From an uncultured Bacteroidota bacterium (GTDB lineage Bacteria; Bacteroidota; Bacteroidia; Chitinophagales; Chitinophagaceae): a DNA stretch of 5,105 nt. The translations under genes were made by a program, and so were the position numbers. Where the stretch lies: NCBI GenBank assembly GCA_903879995.1, contig CAIRNW010000257.1, positions 1 through 5,105 on the forward strand. The letters run 5' to 3'. Numbering within the stretch: the stretch's first letter is position 1; each line of letters begins with the position of its first letter. This document shows, piece after piece, positions 1-5,105 of this stretch. The notes beneath the pieces were generated by a model. The model made no database searches and was not told the origin of the DNA. It was given only the letters and a program-made list of their open reading frames with translations.

Positions 1-1
1 G

Positions 2-127
2 GCCCTACGGATCATACAAGACTGCTTCCCGGATCGGTCCGTAATAGGCATTGACTCTTCAGATATCATTTGGGGACTCGGCAGTTTTCACTGTCTTAGT
101 CAGCAAGAGCCTCTTGTACATGCTTAG
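2..127 (+). CDS. Agmatine deiminase family protein, C-terminal fragment (5' end outside window)
   Basis: Reading from base 2, an open frame gives 41 residues and then TAG at 125-127. The peptide contains FPDRSVIGIDSSDIIWGLGS followed by FHCLSQQEP. This matches the C-terminus of the agmatine deiminase / Porphyromonas-type peptidylarginine deiminase family, where the catalytic Cys lies in a G-x-H-C-[IL]-[ST]-Q-Q motif; here it is residue 31 of the fragment. Family members hydrolyse agmatine to N-carbamoylputrescine and ammonia, feeding putrescine synthesis in the cytoplasm. The Leu and Ser in GLGSFHC, rather than the glycine-rich GGGGIHC of the classic enzyme, fit my memory of Bacteroidota members. 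The tail after the motif (EPLVHA) is short, as expected, so the 3' end looks intact. Only the left edge of the window cuts the gene. Substrate specificity cannot be judged from this fragment. Confidence 0.82.
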   Translation, partial: ALRIIQDCFPDRSVIGIDSSDIIWGLGSFHCLSQQEPLVHA

Positions 128-142
128 ATTTTCCTACATTTG
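114..142 (+). promoter_or_regulatory. Candidate Bacteroidota sigma-A-type promoter for carA-aroQ
   Basis: TACATTTG at 135-142 is a perfect match to the Bacteroidota -7 consensus TAnnTTTG. A TTG at 114-116 lies 18 nt upstream, close to the usual spacing of the -33 element. The -33 box lies inside the last codons of the deiminase gene. Transcription would start at about 146-150, giving a leader of roughly 26-30 nt before the carA ATG at 176. The call rests on motif match and position only. Confidence 0.5.
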
Positions 143-172
143 CTGAATTTGTTTTTTTTAAACTAATTCAGC
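142..172 (+). repeat. Inverted repeat (hairpin/dyad) ending 3 nt before the carA start
   Basis: GCTGAATT (142-149) is perfectly complementary to AATTCAGC (165-172). After one T/T mismatch (150/164), GTTT (151-154) pairs with AAAC (160-163), leaving a TTTTT loop. This makes 12 base pairs with a single mismatch. The left arm abuts the TACATTTG promoter element. The run of T lies in the stem-loop and not after it, so it is not a standard intrinsic terminator. It could be a DNA operator, an RNA structure near the carA start in read-through transcripts, or an end structure for the deiminase mRNA. Confidence 0.6.
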
Positions 173-175
173 CCT

Positions 176-1282
176 ATGCCTCAACAACCGAAGCCCGCTC
201 TACTGGTCCTAGCCGATGGTACTGTACATCATGGTAGGTCTTTTGGCGCAATCGGGACCACCACTGGTGAGATCTGTTTTAATACCGGAATGACAGGATA
301 TCAGGAAGTTTTTACTGATCCCAGTTATTTTGGACAGATCCTGATCATGAATGCGGCTCACATTGGAAACTATGGGGTGAAGGAAGCCGACGTGGAGTCA
401 GATAGTGTTAAGATTAATGGTTTAATCGGAAGAAATTTAGAGGAGCAGTACTCCAGAAAACAAGCCAAGGGTTCGCTTGACGAATACTTAAAGGCACACT
501 CTATTGTTTCTATTGAAGGGGTGGATACGCGTTCTTTGGTAGCTCATGTTCGTACCAAAGGAGCTATGAACTGCATTATATCTTCTGAAACTACAGATGT
601 GAATGCTTTGTTGGAGCAGTTGAAGGCGGTGCCCAACATGGACGGACTTGAGTTAGCCTCCAGCGTTTCTACTAAAGCCACATACGAGTTAGGTGATGCA
701 TCTTCCTCTATACGAATTGCCGTAATGGACTATGGTGTGAAGCGAAATATTTTACAGTGTATGGTTGATCGGGGTGCTTATGTAAAAGTATTTCCAGCAA
801 AAACCTCTTTGCAGGAAGTGAAGCAGTTTAATCCAAATGGTTATTTTATTTCAAATGGACCTGGCGATCCGGCTCCCATGGATTATGCCATCAATTTGGT
901 AAAAGAAGTCCTACAAGAAGATAAGCCTGTGTTTGGAATTTGTTTAGGGCATCAATTATTAGCGCTGGCTAATGGAATTTCCACTTTCAAAATGCACCAT
1001 GGACATCGTGGATTGAATCATCCGGTGAAAAATCTAGTTACGGGACGCTCTGAAATTACTACACAGAACCACGGTTTTGGTGTGGATCCCGAAGCTGTGA
1101 AAAAAGCTACTCACATAGAAGTTACACATGTCAACCTAAATGACCAATCCATCGAGGGGATTCGTGTAAAAGGTAAACCTGCTTTTTCTGTGCAATATCA
1201 CCCGGAAGCTACACCTGGCCCGCATGATAGCCGCTATCTATTTGATCAGTTTATAGACATGATCCGTGCTTCAAAAAATTAA
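176..1282 (+). CDS. carA: Carbamoyl-phosphate synthase small (glutaminase) subunit
   Basis: This is the glutamine amidotransferase subunit of carbamoyl-phosphate synthetase. It releases ammonia from glutamine and channels it to CarB, which makes carbamoyl phosphate for pyrimidine and arginine synthesis in the cytoplasm. The N-terminal CarA-specific domain (about residues 7-150) has the hallmark GEICFNTGMTGYQEVFTDPS. The class I amidotransferase domain begins near residue 180 (IRIAVMDYGVKRNI). It carries SNGPGDP at 226-232, the nucleophile Cys256 in FGICLGHQ, and His342/Glu344 in QYHPEATPGPHDS, so the catalytic triad is complete. At 368 residues it is of normal length (about 360-380). ATG 176 is the natural start: the family N-terminus begins just after it and the leader upstream is non-coding. 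There is no Shine-Dalgarno, as is common in this phylum. aroQ follows after 2 nt. carB is not adjacent on the downstream side. Confidence 0.97.
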   Translation: MPQQPKPALLVLADGTVHHGRSFGAIGTTTGEICFNTGMTGYQEVFTDPSYFGQILIMNAAHIGNYGVKEADVESDSVKINGLIGRNLEEQYSRKQAKGSLDEYLKAHSIVSIEGVDTRSLVAHVRTKGAMNCIISSETTDVNALLEQLKAVPNMDGLELASSVSTKATYELGDASSSIRIAVMDYGVKRNILQCMVDRGAYVKVFPAKTSLQEVKQFNPNGYFISNGPGDPAPMDYAINLVKEVLQEDKPVFGICLGHQLLALANGISTFKMHHGHRGLNHPVKNLVTGRSEITTQNHGFGVDPEAVKKATHIEVTHVNLNDQSIEGIRVKGKPAFSVQYHPEATPGPHDSRYLFDQFIDMIRASKN

Positions 1283-1284
1283 TC

Positions 1285-1713
1285 ATGCGTGTTGCCATTA
1301 TAAACGGACCTAATTTAAACCTGCTTGGTAAAAGAGAACCGCGTATCTATGGCACACAGTCTTTTGAAGAATTTCTGACCGTTCTCCGCACAGAATTTCC
1401 TGCTGTTGAAATTTCTTATTTCCAAAGTAATGTGGAAGGTGAATTAATCAATGAGTTACATCGTGTAGGATTTGAGTATACGGGTATTATTTTTAACCCT
1501 GGTGGCTATACGCATACTTCAGTTGCAATAGGAGATGCTGTGGCAGCAATCAAAACGCCTGTATTGGAGGTCCATATTTCCAATGTACATGCACGGGAAG
1601 AGTTTCGTCGTCACTCTTATGTAAGTCCACACGCAATTGGAGTCATTGCCGGATTGGGACTCCAAGGATACGCGCTGGCCCTAGCTTGGTTTAGTAATCA
1701 AACTAGTGCTTAA
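1285..1713 (+). CDS. aroQ: Type II 3-dehydroquinate dehydratase
   Basis: This enzyme converts 3-dehydroquinate to 3-dehydroshikimate, the third step of the shikimate pathway to chorismate and the aromatic amino acids. The 142-residue length is typical of the dodecameric type II enzyme. All expected active-site residues are visible: NGPNLNLLGKREP at 7-19 with Arg17, Tyr22 in RIYG, Asn71 in NPGGYTHTS, His77, then EVHISNVHAREEFRRHS at 95-111 with Glu95, His97, Arg104 and Arg108. The C-terminal GVIAGLGLQGYALAL is also family-typical. The start follows the carA stop by 2 nt (TAA-TC-ATG), which suggests one transcript and probable translational coupling, since no independent Shine-Dalgarno is visible. 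The next gene is convergent and begins 10 bp after the stop, so this two-gene operon ends here. Confidence 0.97.
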   Translation: MRVAIINGPNLNLLGKREPRIYGTQSFEEFLTVLRTEFPAVEISYFQSNVEGELINELHRVGFEYTGIIFNPGGYTHTSVAIGDAVAAIKTPVLEVHISNVHAREEFRRHSYVSPHAIGVIAGLGLQGYALALAWFSNQTSA

Positions 1714-1723
1714 CTCATATTGA

Positions 1724-4282
1724 CTATTTACTGGCCGCTTGCTGAATTTTATTCAGTTTGCCAACGTACAGACTCCGTCCATGGGTGCCTAGTACAATTT
1801 CGTTCTCTCGTTGTTGTATAGCAATATCATGTACGGGAACAGAGCGAGGTAGTCCACTATGCCAAGCCTTATATGTTTTACCACCGTCTTTGCTTACGTA
1901 TACGCCACCATCTGTTCCTACATAAAGGATCGAAGGGTTTGTAGGATCTTCTCTTACCACATTCACGGGTTCAAGTGGAAGATTACCACTGATATCTTTC
2001 CAAGTAGTTCCACCATCTTCGCTCACATACACATAAGGATTAAAGTGATCATGACGGTATCCATTTAGTGTAACATACACTCTGTTTTCTGCGTGTTGAG
2101 AAGCTACCACACGGCTCACCCAAAGATTTTTTGTATCAAGTCCTGCTGTTGTTGCAGCAGCTCCTTTCTTTTTGGGTGTAGCAGCCACCTGTTGGTGGAT
2201 TGCATTCCAGGTATACCCGCCGTCCGCAGAGCGATAAATACGACCATCATCACTGCCAGTATAGAGTAATCCAAAACGGATCGGAGATTCATCAATAGTG
2301 GTCAAGGTGCCGTAAGGAACATTTCCTTTAATTCCACCGCCGGTAAGATCACTGCTCATGGCAATCAAGGTATCTCCTTTATTCATGGAACGATGTAATC
2401 GATTGCTGCCATAATAGAAAATATCTGGTTGATGGCGACTCAAAAGGATAGGGGTTTGCCAGTTGAATCGAAGTGGCTTTTCCCCCAGCTCGTGTTGCGG
2501 ACGAATCATTTTACCACCTCCTCTTTTCTCCCTGTTATAGCGTGCGTAAAATCCAAATTGCGAACCCGAGTAAACTGTGGTGTTATCACGTTTATCAACT
2601 TGTGCTTGCATGCCATCGCCGCCATTGATCATACGATACGCATACTGTCCATCGTCAGTCCATCCGATACTTTCACGGTGCGTAGACGGGCCCCACCAAC
2701 TGCCATTATCCTGCAGACCACCGTATACATTATAAGGTCTTGCATCGTCTGTAGTTACATAGTAATATTGGCCAACAGAAGGTGTGTTAGCTTTGAACCA
2801 ATTTTTGCCGTCATCATATGTGAGATTAACTCCTCCATCATTTCCATTGATAAGATGTGAGTCTTTCTTGGGGTTTACCCAAAGTGCATGATGATCCGCA
2901 TGCACATTTTCCTTGTCGATGGTCGTAAATGTTTTGCCTCCATTAGTAGATACTTGTGCAGTAAATCCTAGAATAAACACTTTGTCAGGATTAGTATGTG
3001 AAGTATAAATTTTGGCAAAATAATAGCCGTACGTATTGAAAATACTAATGGGTTTTTCATTGGCTTTTTTCCAATGCGCACCGCCATCCTGACTTACATA
3101 GACTTCACAGCCTGCAATCCCCGTATTTTGAAAACCATCGTCACTATCCAGCCAATCCCAAAGGGCAGCAGGACTTAATTTCCCTTCTGCTACAGATTTT
3201 TTAATGCTGGTTGCACTATGTTGACGGGGAAAACGATTCTTACGTAAAAAACTATCCAACCGATTATTATTTAGGTTGGCAAAATCTGCTGCACTCATGT
3301 TTTTGAAAAGCTCCCTGGTATATACGCTATCGGTAGTTTCTTTTTTACCAGGCAGAGGAGTGTTATTGTCCACTACTGCATAAACCAGATTTGCATTGCC
3401 GGGAAATACAGTGAGTCCAATTCTTCCTATTTTATTTCCCTCCATAAACCCGGAACCCGCTCCAGAAATTTTATTCCAGGTGTTTCCTCCATCCACACTT
3501 TTGTAGATGCCACTGGCAGGTCCACTTTCTTCAAACTTCCAGGCCTCACGACTACGTTGCCACATGGCTGCATATAGGACGGAAGGATCTGTGGGGTGCA
3601 TCGCCAAATCCACGCATCCTGTTTGATTATTTACAAAAAGTGTTCGCTGCCAATTGGACCCTCCGTCTGTGGTTTTATATACCCCTCTCTCTTCATTAGC
3701 TGTGTATAAGTGACCCAGCACGGCTACCCATGCGGTGTTAGGATCGGTTGGGTGTAATTTGATATCACCAATATGATGTGATTCGGCAAGTCCAAGATGC
3801 TGCCAATTTTTCCCATTGTCTTTTGAAAGGTAGACGCCTGTTCCTGCATAGGACGAACGGCTACTGTTTACTTCTCCGGTTCCTGCCCAAATCATCCGGG
3901 GATTGGTTTTCCAATTAACGGCAATGTCTCCCAGAAATAAAATATCCAGGTTATCCATAATGGGCGTAAAACTTTGTCCGTTATTGACAGTATGCCAAAG
4001 GCCTCCAGTTGCGTAGGCTACATAAAACTCAGTAGGATCTTCTGGGTTCGCCTCAATATCAACTACACGGCCACTCATGATACTAGGCCCAATATTTCTG
4101 AAAGAGTTGCTATTGAGCACAGAATCATTTAATAATTCACTTCGTTGCGCCATTGATGCCATCCGTGCGGATGCAGGAGTTGGTGTCACGAGTACTTGTG
4201 CATATAGCAACTGACTAAAGAGCGTGCAAACAAAGGCAGCCAGAACAGCCATCCGATTTTTTTTAACAAGCATACGGTTCAT
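1724..4282 (-). CDS. Exported BNR/Asp-box beta-propeller protein (sortilin/VPS10-like), function unknown
   Basis: The 852-residue product has a clear signal peptide: a basic start (MLVKKNR), a hydrophobic core (about residues 11-27) and likely cleavage near LLYA-Q at 28/29, so it is exported to the periplasm or beyond. It is built from Asp-box (BNR) repeats of the S-x-D-x-G-x-x-W type at about 99, 153, 204, 262, 397, 445, 488, 685, 754 and 797, which implies one or two large beta-propellers. Openers such as NIGPSIMSGRVVDIEANP (63-80) and the end LGTHGRSLYVGKL (831-843) are typical of proteins annotated as glycosyl hydrolase BNR repeat or sortilin/VPS10 domain in Bacteroidota. A charged, probably helical insert (about 310-385) interrupts the propeller, and a KKKGAAATTAG low-complexity linker lies at 704-714. 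No type IX secretion C-terminal domain or lipobox is visible. The start is ATG 4282; Met4 (4273) and Met11 would also retain a signal peptide. Enzymatic activity is not shown; a binding or scaffold role is equally possible. Confidence 0.88.
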   Translation of the reverse strand: MNRMLVKKNRMAVLAAFVCTLFSQLLYAQVLVTPTPASARMASMAQRSELLNDSVLNSNSFRNIGPSIMSGRVVDIEANPEDPTEFYVAYATGGLWHTVNNGQSFTPIMDNLDILFLGDIAVNWKTNPRMIWAGTGEVNSSRSSYAGTGVYLSKDNGKNWQHLGLAESHHIGDIKLHPTDPNTAWVAVLGHLYTANEERGVYKTTDGGSNWQRTLFVNNQTGCVDLAMHPTDPSVLYAAMWQRSREAWKFEESGPASGIYKSVDGGNTWNKISGAGSGFMEGNKIGRIGLTVFPGNANLVYAVVDNNTPLPGKKETTDSVYTRELFKNMSAADFANLNNNRLDSFLRKNRFPRQHSATSIKKSVAEGKLSPAALWDWLDSDDGFQNTGIAGCEVYVSQDGGAHWKKANEKPISIFNTYGYYFAKIYTSHTNPDKVFILGFTAQVSTNGGKTFTTIDKENVHADHHALWVNPKKDSHLINGNDGGVNLTYDDGKNWFKANTPSVGQYYYVTTDDARPYNVYGGLQDNGSWWGPSTHRESIGWTDDGQYAYRMINGGDGMQAQVDKRDNTTVYSGSQFGFYARYNREKRGGGKMIRPQHELGEKPLRFNWQTPILLSRHQPDIFYYGSNRLHRSMNKGDTLIAMSSDLTGGGIKGNVPYGTLTTIDESPIRFGLLYTGSDDGRIYRSADGGYTWNAIHQQVAATPKKKGAAATTAGLDTKNLWVSRVVASQHAENRVYVTLNGYRHDHFNPYVYVSEDGGTTWKDISGNLPLEPVNVVREDPTNPSILYVGTDGGVYVSKDGGKTYKAWHSGLPRSVPVHDIAIQQRENEIVLGTHGRSLYVGKLNKIQQAASK

Positions 4283-4312
4283 GGGAACAGTTTTTTGGTA
4301 GTAAATTGGGGT

Positions 4313-4945
4313 ATGTTCAAACTTACTAAAATACTGGCATTATCCTGCCTCCTATTACAGGGATGGACTCCTGCAGCGGCTCAATGGAAGTCCTTTCTTT
4401 TATCCCGTCGGGGAGACACACTCAATCGAGTGGATCCATTGGATCGTAAACAGGGACCTTGGGTAGAGTCGGTCCCTGAGCAACGAGGCGAAAGAGGCTA
4501 TGAGGAGGAAGGGTATTACGATAATGGGCAGCGAGAGGGCCTTTGGAAACGGTTTTCCTTAGAGGGGGTAAAAATTGCAGAAGAAAATTATCGCTGGGGA
4601 AAGCTACATGGCAATCAACGTTACTATTCTTACAATGGCGGGTTGATTCGGGAAGAACAATGGCGGGCCATGGATCCAGCTATTGCTTTTGATACCGTAG
4701 CGGTATATGATTTGAAGGATCCTGACAAACGGATCGGTGAGGTAGTGGTTAAAAACGAGGGGATTGCCATGCGGCATGGCCGGATGGTTCATTACGACCC
4801 GCGCAGCGGACGTGTGTTATTGGTAGAAAATTATATAATGAACAAATTACAGGAAGACGTACCACTACCTGCAGCACAGGATACTACTCCTCGAATAATT
4901 CCTAAAGTGATTCAAGATTATGACAAGAAGAAAAAGAAAAACTAG
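4313..4945 (+). CDS. Secreted MORN_2 (YwqK-like) repeat protein, function unknown
   Basis: The ATG at 4313 gives a 210-residue protein opening with a good signal peptide (MFKLTKILALSCLLLQG, likely cleavage in PAAA-Q at 23/24). An in-frame TTG at 4295 would add six residues (MVVNWG) ahead of the signal peptide and is less likely. The body holds MORN_2-type units: a degenerate RKQGPW near 45-50, then YYDNGQREGLWKRFSLEG (68-85), YRWGKLHGNQRYYSYNG (93-109) and MRHGRMVHYDPRSGRV (153-168). MORN_2 repeats (the toxin-antitoxin YwqK family in Pfam naming) form short beta-hairpins and are common in exported Bacteroidota proteins of unknown function. The naming does not show that this is an antitoxin, and no toxin is next to it. 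The C-terminus is basic (DKKKKKN). The gene diverges from the BNR propeller gene across 30 bp and overlaps the stop of the convergent esterase gene by 4 bp. No promoter or Shine-Dalgarno was recognised. Confidence 0.8.
   Translation: MFKLTKILALSCLLLQGWTPAAAQWKSFLLSRRGDTLNRVDPLDRKQGPWVESVPEQRGERGYEEEGYYDNGQREGLWKRFSLEGVKIAEENYRWGKLHGNQRYYSYNGGLIREEQWRAMDPAIAFDTVAVYDLKDPDKRIGEVVVKNEGIAMRHGRMVHYDPRSGRVLLVENYIMNKLQEDVPLPAAQDTTPRIIPKVIQDYDKKKKKN
4318..4325 (-). promoter_or_regulatory. Possible -7 promoter element for the BNR propeller gene
   Basis: On the minus strand these bases read TAAGTTTG, a perfect match to the Bacteroidota TAnnTTTG -7 consensus. They sit 35 nt upstream of the ATG at 4282, predicting a leader of about 30 nt. 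No convincing TTG -33 box is seen at the expected distance. The site lies inside the first codons of the divergent MORN_2 gene, so the two genes would share regulatory DNA. An eight-base motif with four fixed T, a TA and a G will occur by chance, hence the low confidence. Confidence 0.3.
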
Positions 4946-4953
4946 CGAGTAGT
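4920..4953 (-). terminator. Possible weak terminator of the esterase gene, inside the MORN_2 3' coding end
   Basis: On the minus strand, ACTA (4953-4950) and TAGT (4944-4941) can form a 4-bp stem around the esterase stop codon. This is followed at once by a T-rich run, TTTTTCTTTTTCTTCTTG (4941-4924). The T tract is convincing but the stem is very weak, so an intrinsic terminator is only a possibility. The same bases, read on the plus strand, encode the DKKKKKN tail of the MORN_2 protein. Confidence 0.22.
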
Positions 4954-5105
4954 GGGGTTGGTAAAATAGTGATGAAAGAAGAGAAGTTGAAAAGCTACTG
5001 CATTCTTCCAGTAATTCCAATCGTGTTTTCCAGGTCGGGTAGTGTACTCGTGTGGAATTCCTTTTGCGGCTAATTGTTGATGTAGTTTTTCATTGATTCC
5101 AAAGA
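4942..5105 (-). CDS. Putative esterase / alpha-beta hydrolase, C-terminal fragment (5' end beyond right edge)
   Basis: Reading the minus strand from base 5103 gives 53 residues ending at TAG (4944-4942). The peptide includes INEKLHQQLAAKGIPHEYTT, then RPGKHDWNYWKNAVAFQLLF and FHHYF. The L-x-x-x-G-I-P-H-x-Y-x-x-x-P-G-x-H-D-W-x-Y-W pattern matches the end of the putative esterase family (PF00756; FrmB / enterochelin-esterase-like alpha/beta hydrolases). The His of PGKHDW is the expected catalytic-triad histidine. The nucleophile Ser and acidic residue would lie off the window. The natural substrate cannot be told from the fragment; in this phylum such genes are often exported acyl or feruloyl-type esterases. 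Its stop overlaps the MORN_2 stop within the palindrome CTAG. Confidence 0.8.
   Translation of the reverse strand, partial: FGINEKLHQQLAAKGIPHEYTTRPGKHDWNYWKNAVAFQLLFFHHYFTNPTTR

Noticed and set aside
29..42. Near-palindromic CGGATCGGTCCG
   Set aside because: It is inside conserved deiminase codons (PDRS), so protein coding explains it; GGATCGGT recurring elsewhere is too short to count as a repeat.
1742..1756. Hairpin CTGAAT-TTT-ATTCAG as a terminator for aroQ
   Set aside because: The stem is only 6 bp, AT-rich, with a 3-nt loop and no T run after it, and it lies in coding sequence. It resembles the arm sequence before carA (GCTGAATTT), but nine shared AT-rich bases are not strong evidence of a repeat family.
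1859..2068. Plus-strand 69-codon open frame
   Set aside because: It lies wholly inside the well-supported minus-strand propeller gene, its peptide shows no recognisable domain, and it has no start context. It is a shadow frame.
2429..2860. Plus-strand 143-codon open frame
   Set aside because: It is antisense to the propeller gene. The peptide has no family resemblance and its composition reflects the complement of Asp-box codons.
4346..4348. Cys12 of the MORN_2 protein as a lipoprotein cysteine
   Set aside because: The preceding residues (LALS) do not make a good lipobox and the position is too early in the hydrophobic core. The AAA-Q site looks like ordinary signal peptidase I cleavage.
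4766..4780. Perfect short palindrome GCCATGCGGCATGGC
   Set aside because: It lies within MORN_2 codons (IAMRHG). A 7-bp arm with a 1-nt centre is expected about 0.3 times by chance in a window this size, and there is no second copy.
4604..4792. Minus-strand 62-codon open frame
   Set aside because: It is antisense to the MORN_2 gene, whose repeat pattern and signal peptide are convincing. The antisense peptide is featureless.
4313..4945. Toxin-antitoxin module based on the YwqK/MORN_2 family name
   Set aside because: The protein has a signal peptide and neither neighbour resembles a toxin; the propeller and esterase are large exported or metabolic types. The name alone is not evidence.

Overview
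The window looks like chromosomal housekeeping DNA from a Bacteroidota bacterium, possibly from the Chitinophagaceae side of the phylum (this finer placement is impression only). Supporting points are A-rich leaders without Shine-Dalgarno sequences, a perfect TAnnTTTG promoter element before carA, a Bacteroidota-type agmatine deiminase tail, and a large secreted BNR/sortilin-type propeller beside a secreted MORN_2 (YwqK-like) protein. Base composition is even, and there is no transposase, integrase, tRNA, CRISPR array or obvious transfer boundary.

Layout, left to right. Bases 2-127 (+) are the last 41 codons of an agmatine deiminase family gene, including its catalytic cysteine. A 48-bp gap follows, holding a candidate promoter and a 12-bp-stem inverted repeat that stops 3 nt before the carA start. 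carA (176-1282, +) encodes the glutaminase subunit of carbamoyl-phosphate synthetase. aroQ (1285-1713, +) encodes type II 3-dehydroquinate dehydratase and starts 2 nt after the carA stop, so the two are probably co-transcribed. After only 10 bp a convergent gene (4282-1724, -) encodes an 852-residue exported beta-propeller protein with ten Asp-box-like motifs. It diverges, across about 30 bp, from a gene for an exported 210-residue MORN_2-repeat protein (4313-4945, +). That gene overlaps tail to tail, by the four bases CTAG, with the 3' end of a minus-strand esterase/alpha-beta hydrolase gene (4942-5105) that continues past the right edge.

Functionally, carA (pyrimidines and arginine), aroQ (shikimate pathway) and the deiminase (polyamines from arginine) are core nitrogen and amino-acid metabolism. 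The right half is a cluster of envelope or secreted proteins of unknown role. There are no gene-free stretches over 50 bp. I found no convincing new biological system. The most unusual points are the dyad next to the carA start and promoter, the very tight convergent and divergent junctions, and the lysine-rich MORN_2 tail whose complement could act as the T-tract of the opposing esterase gene.
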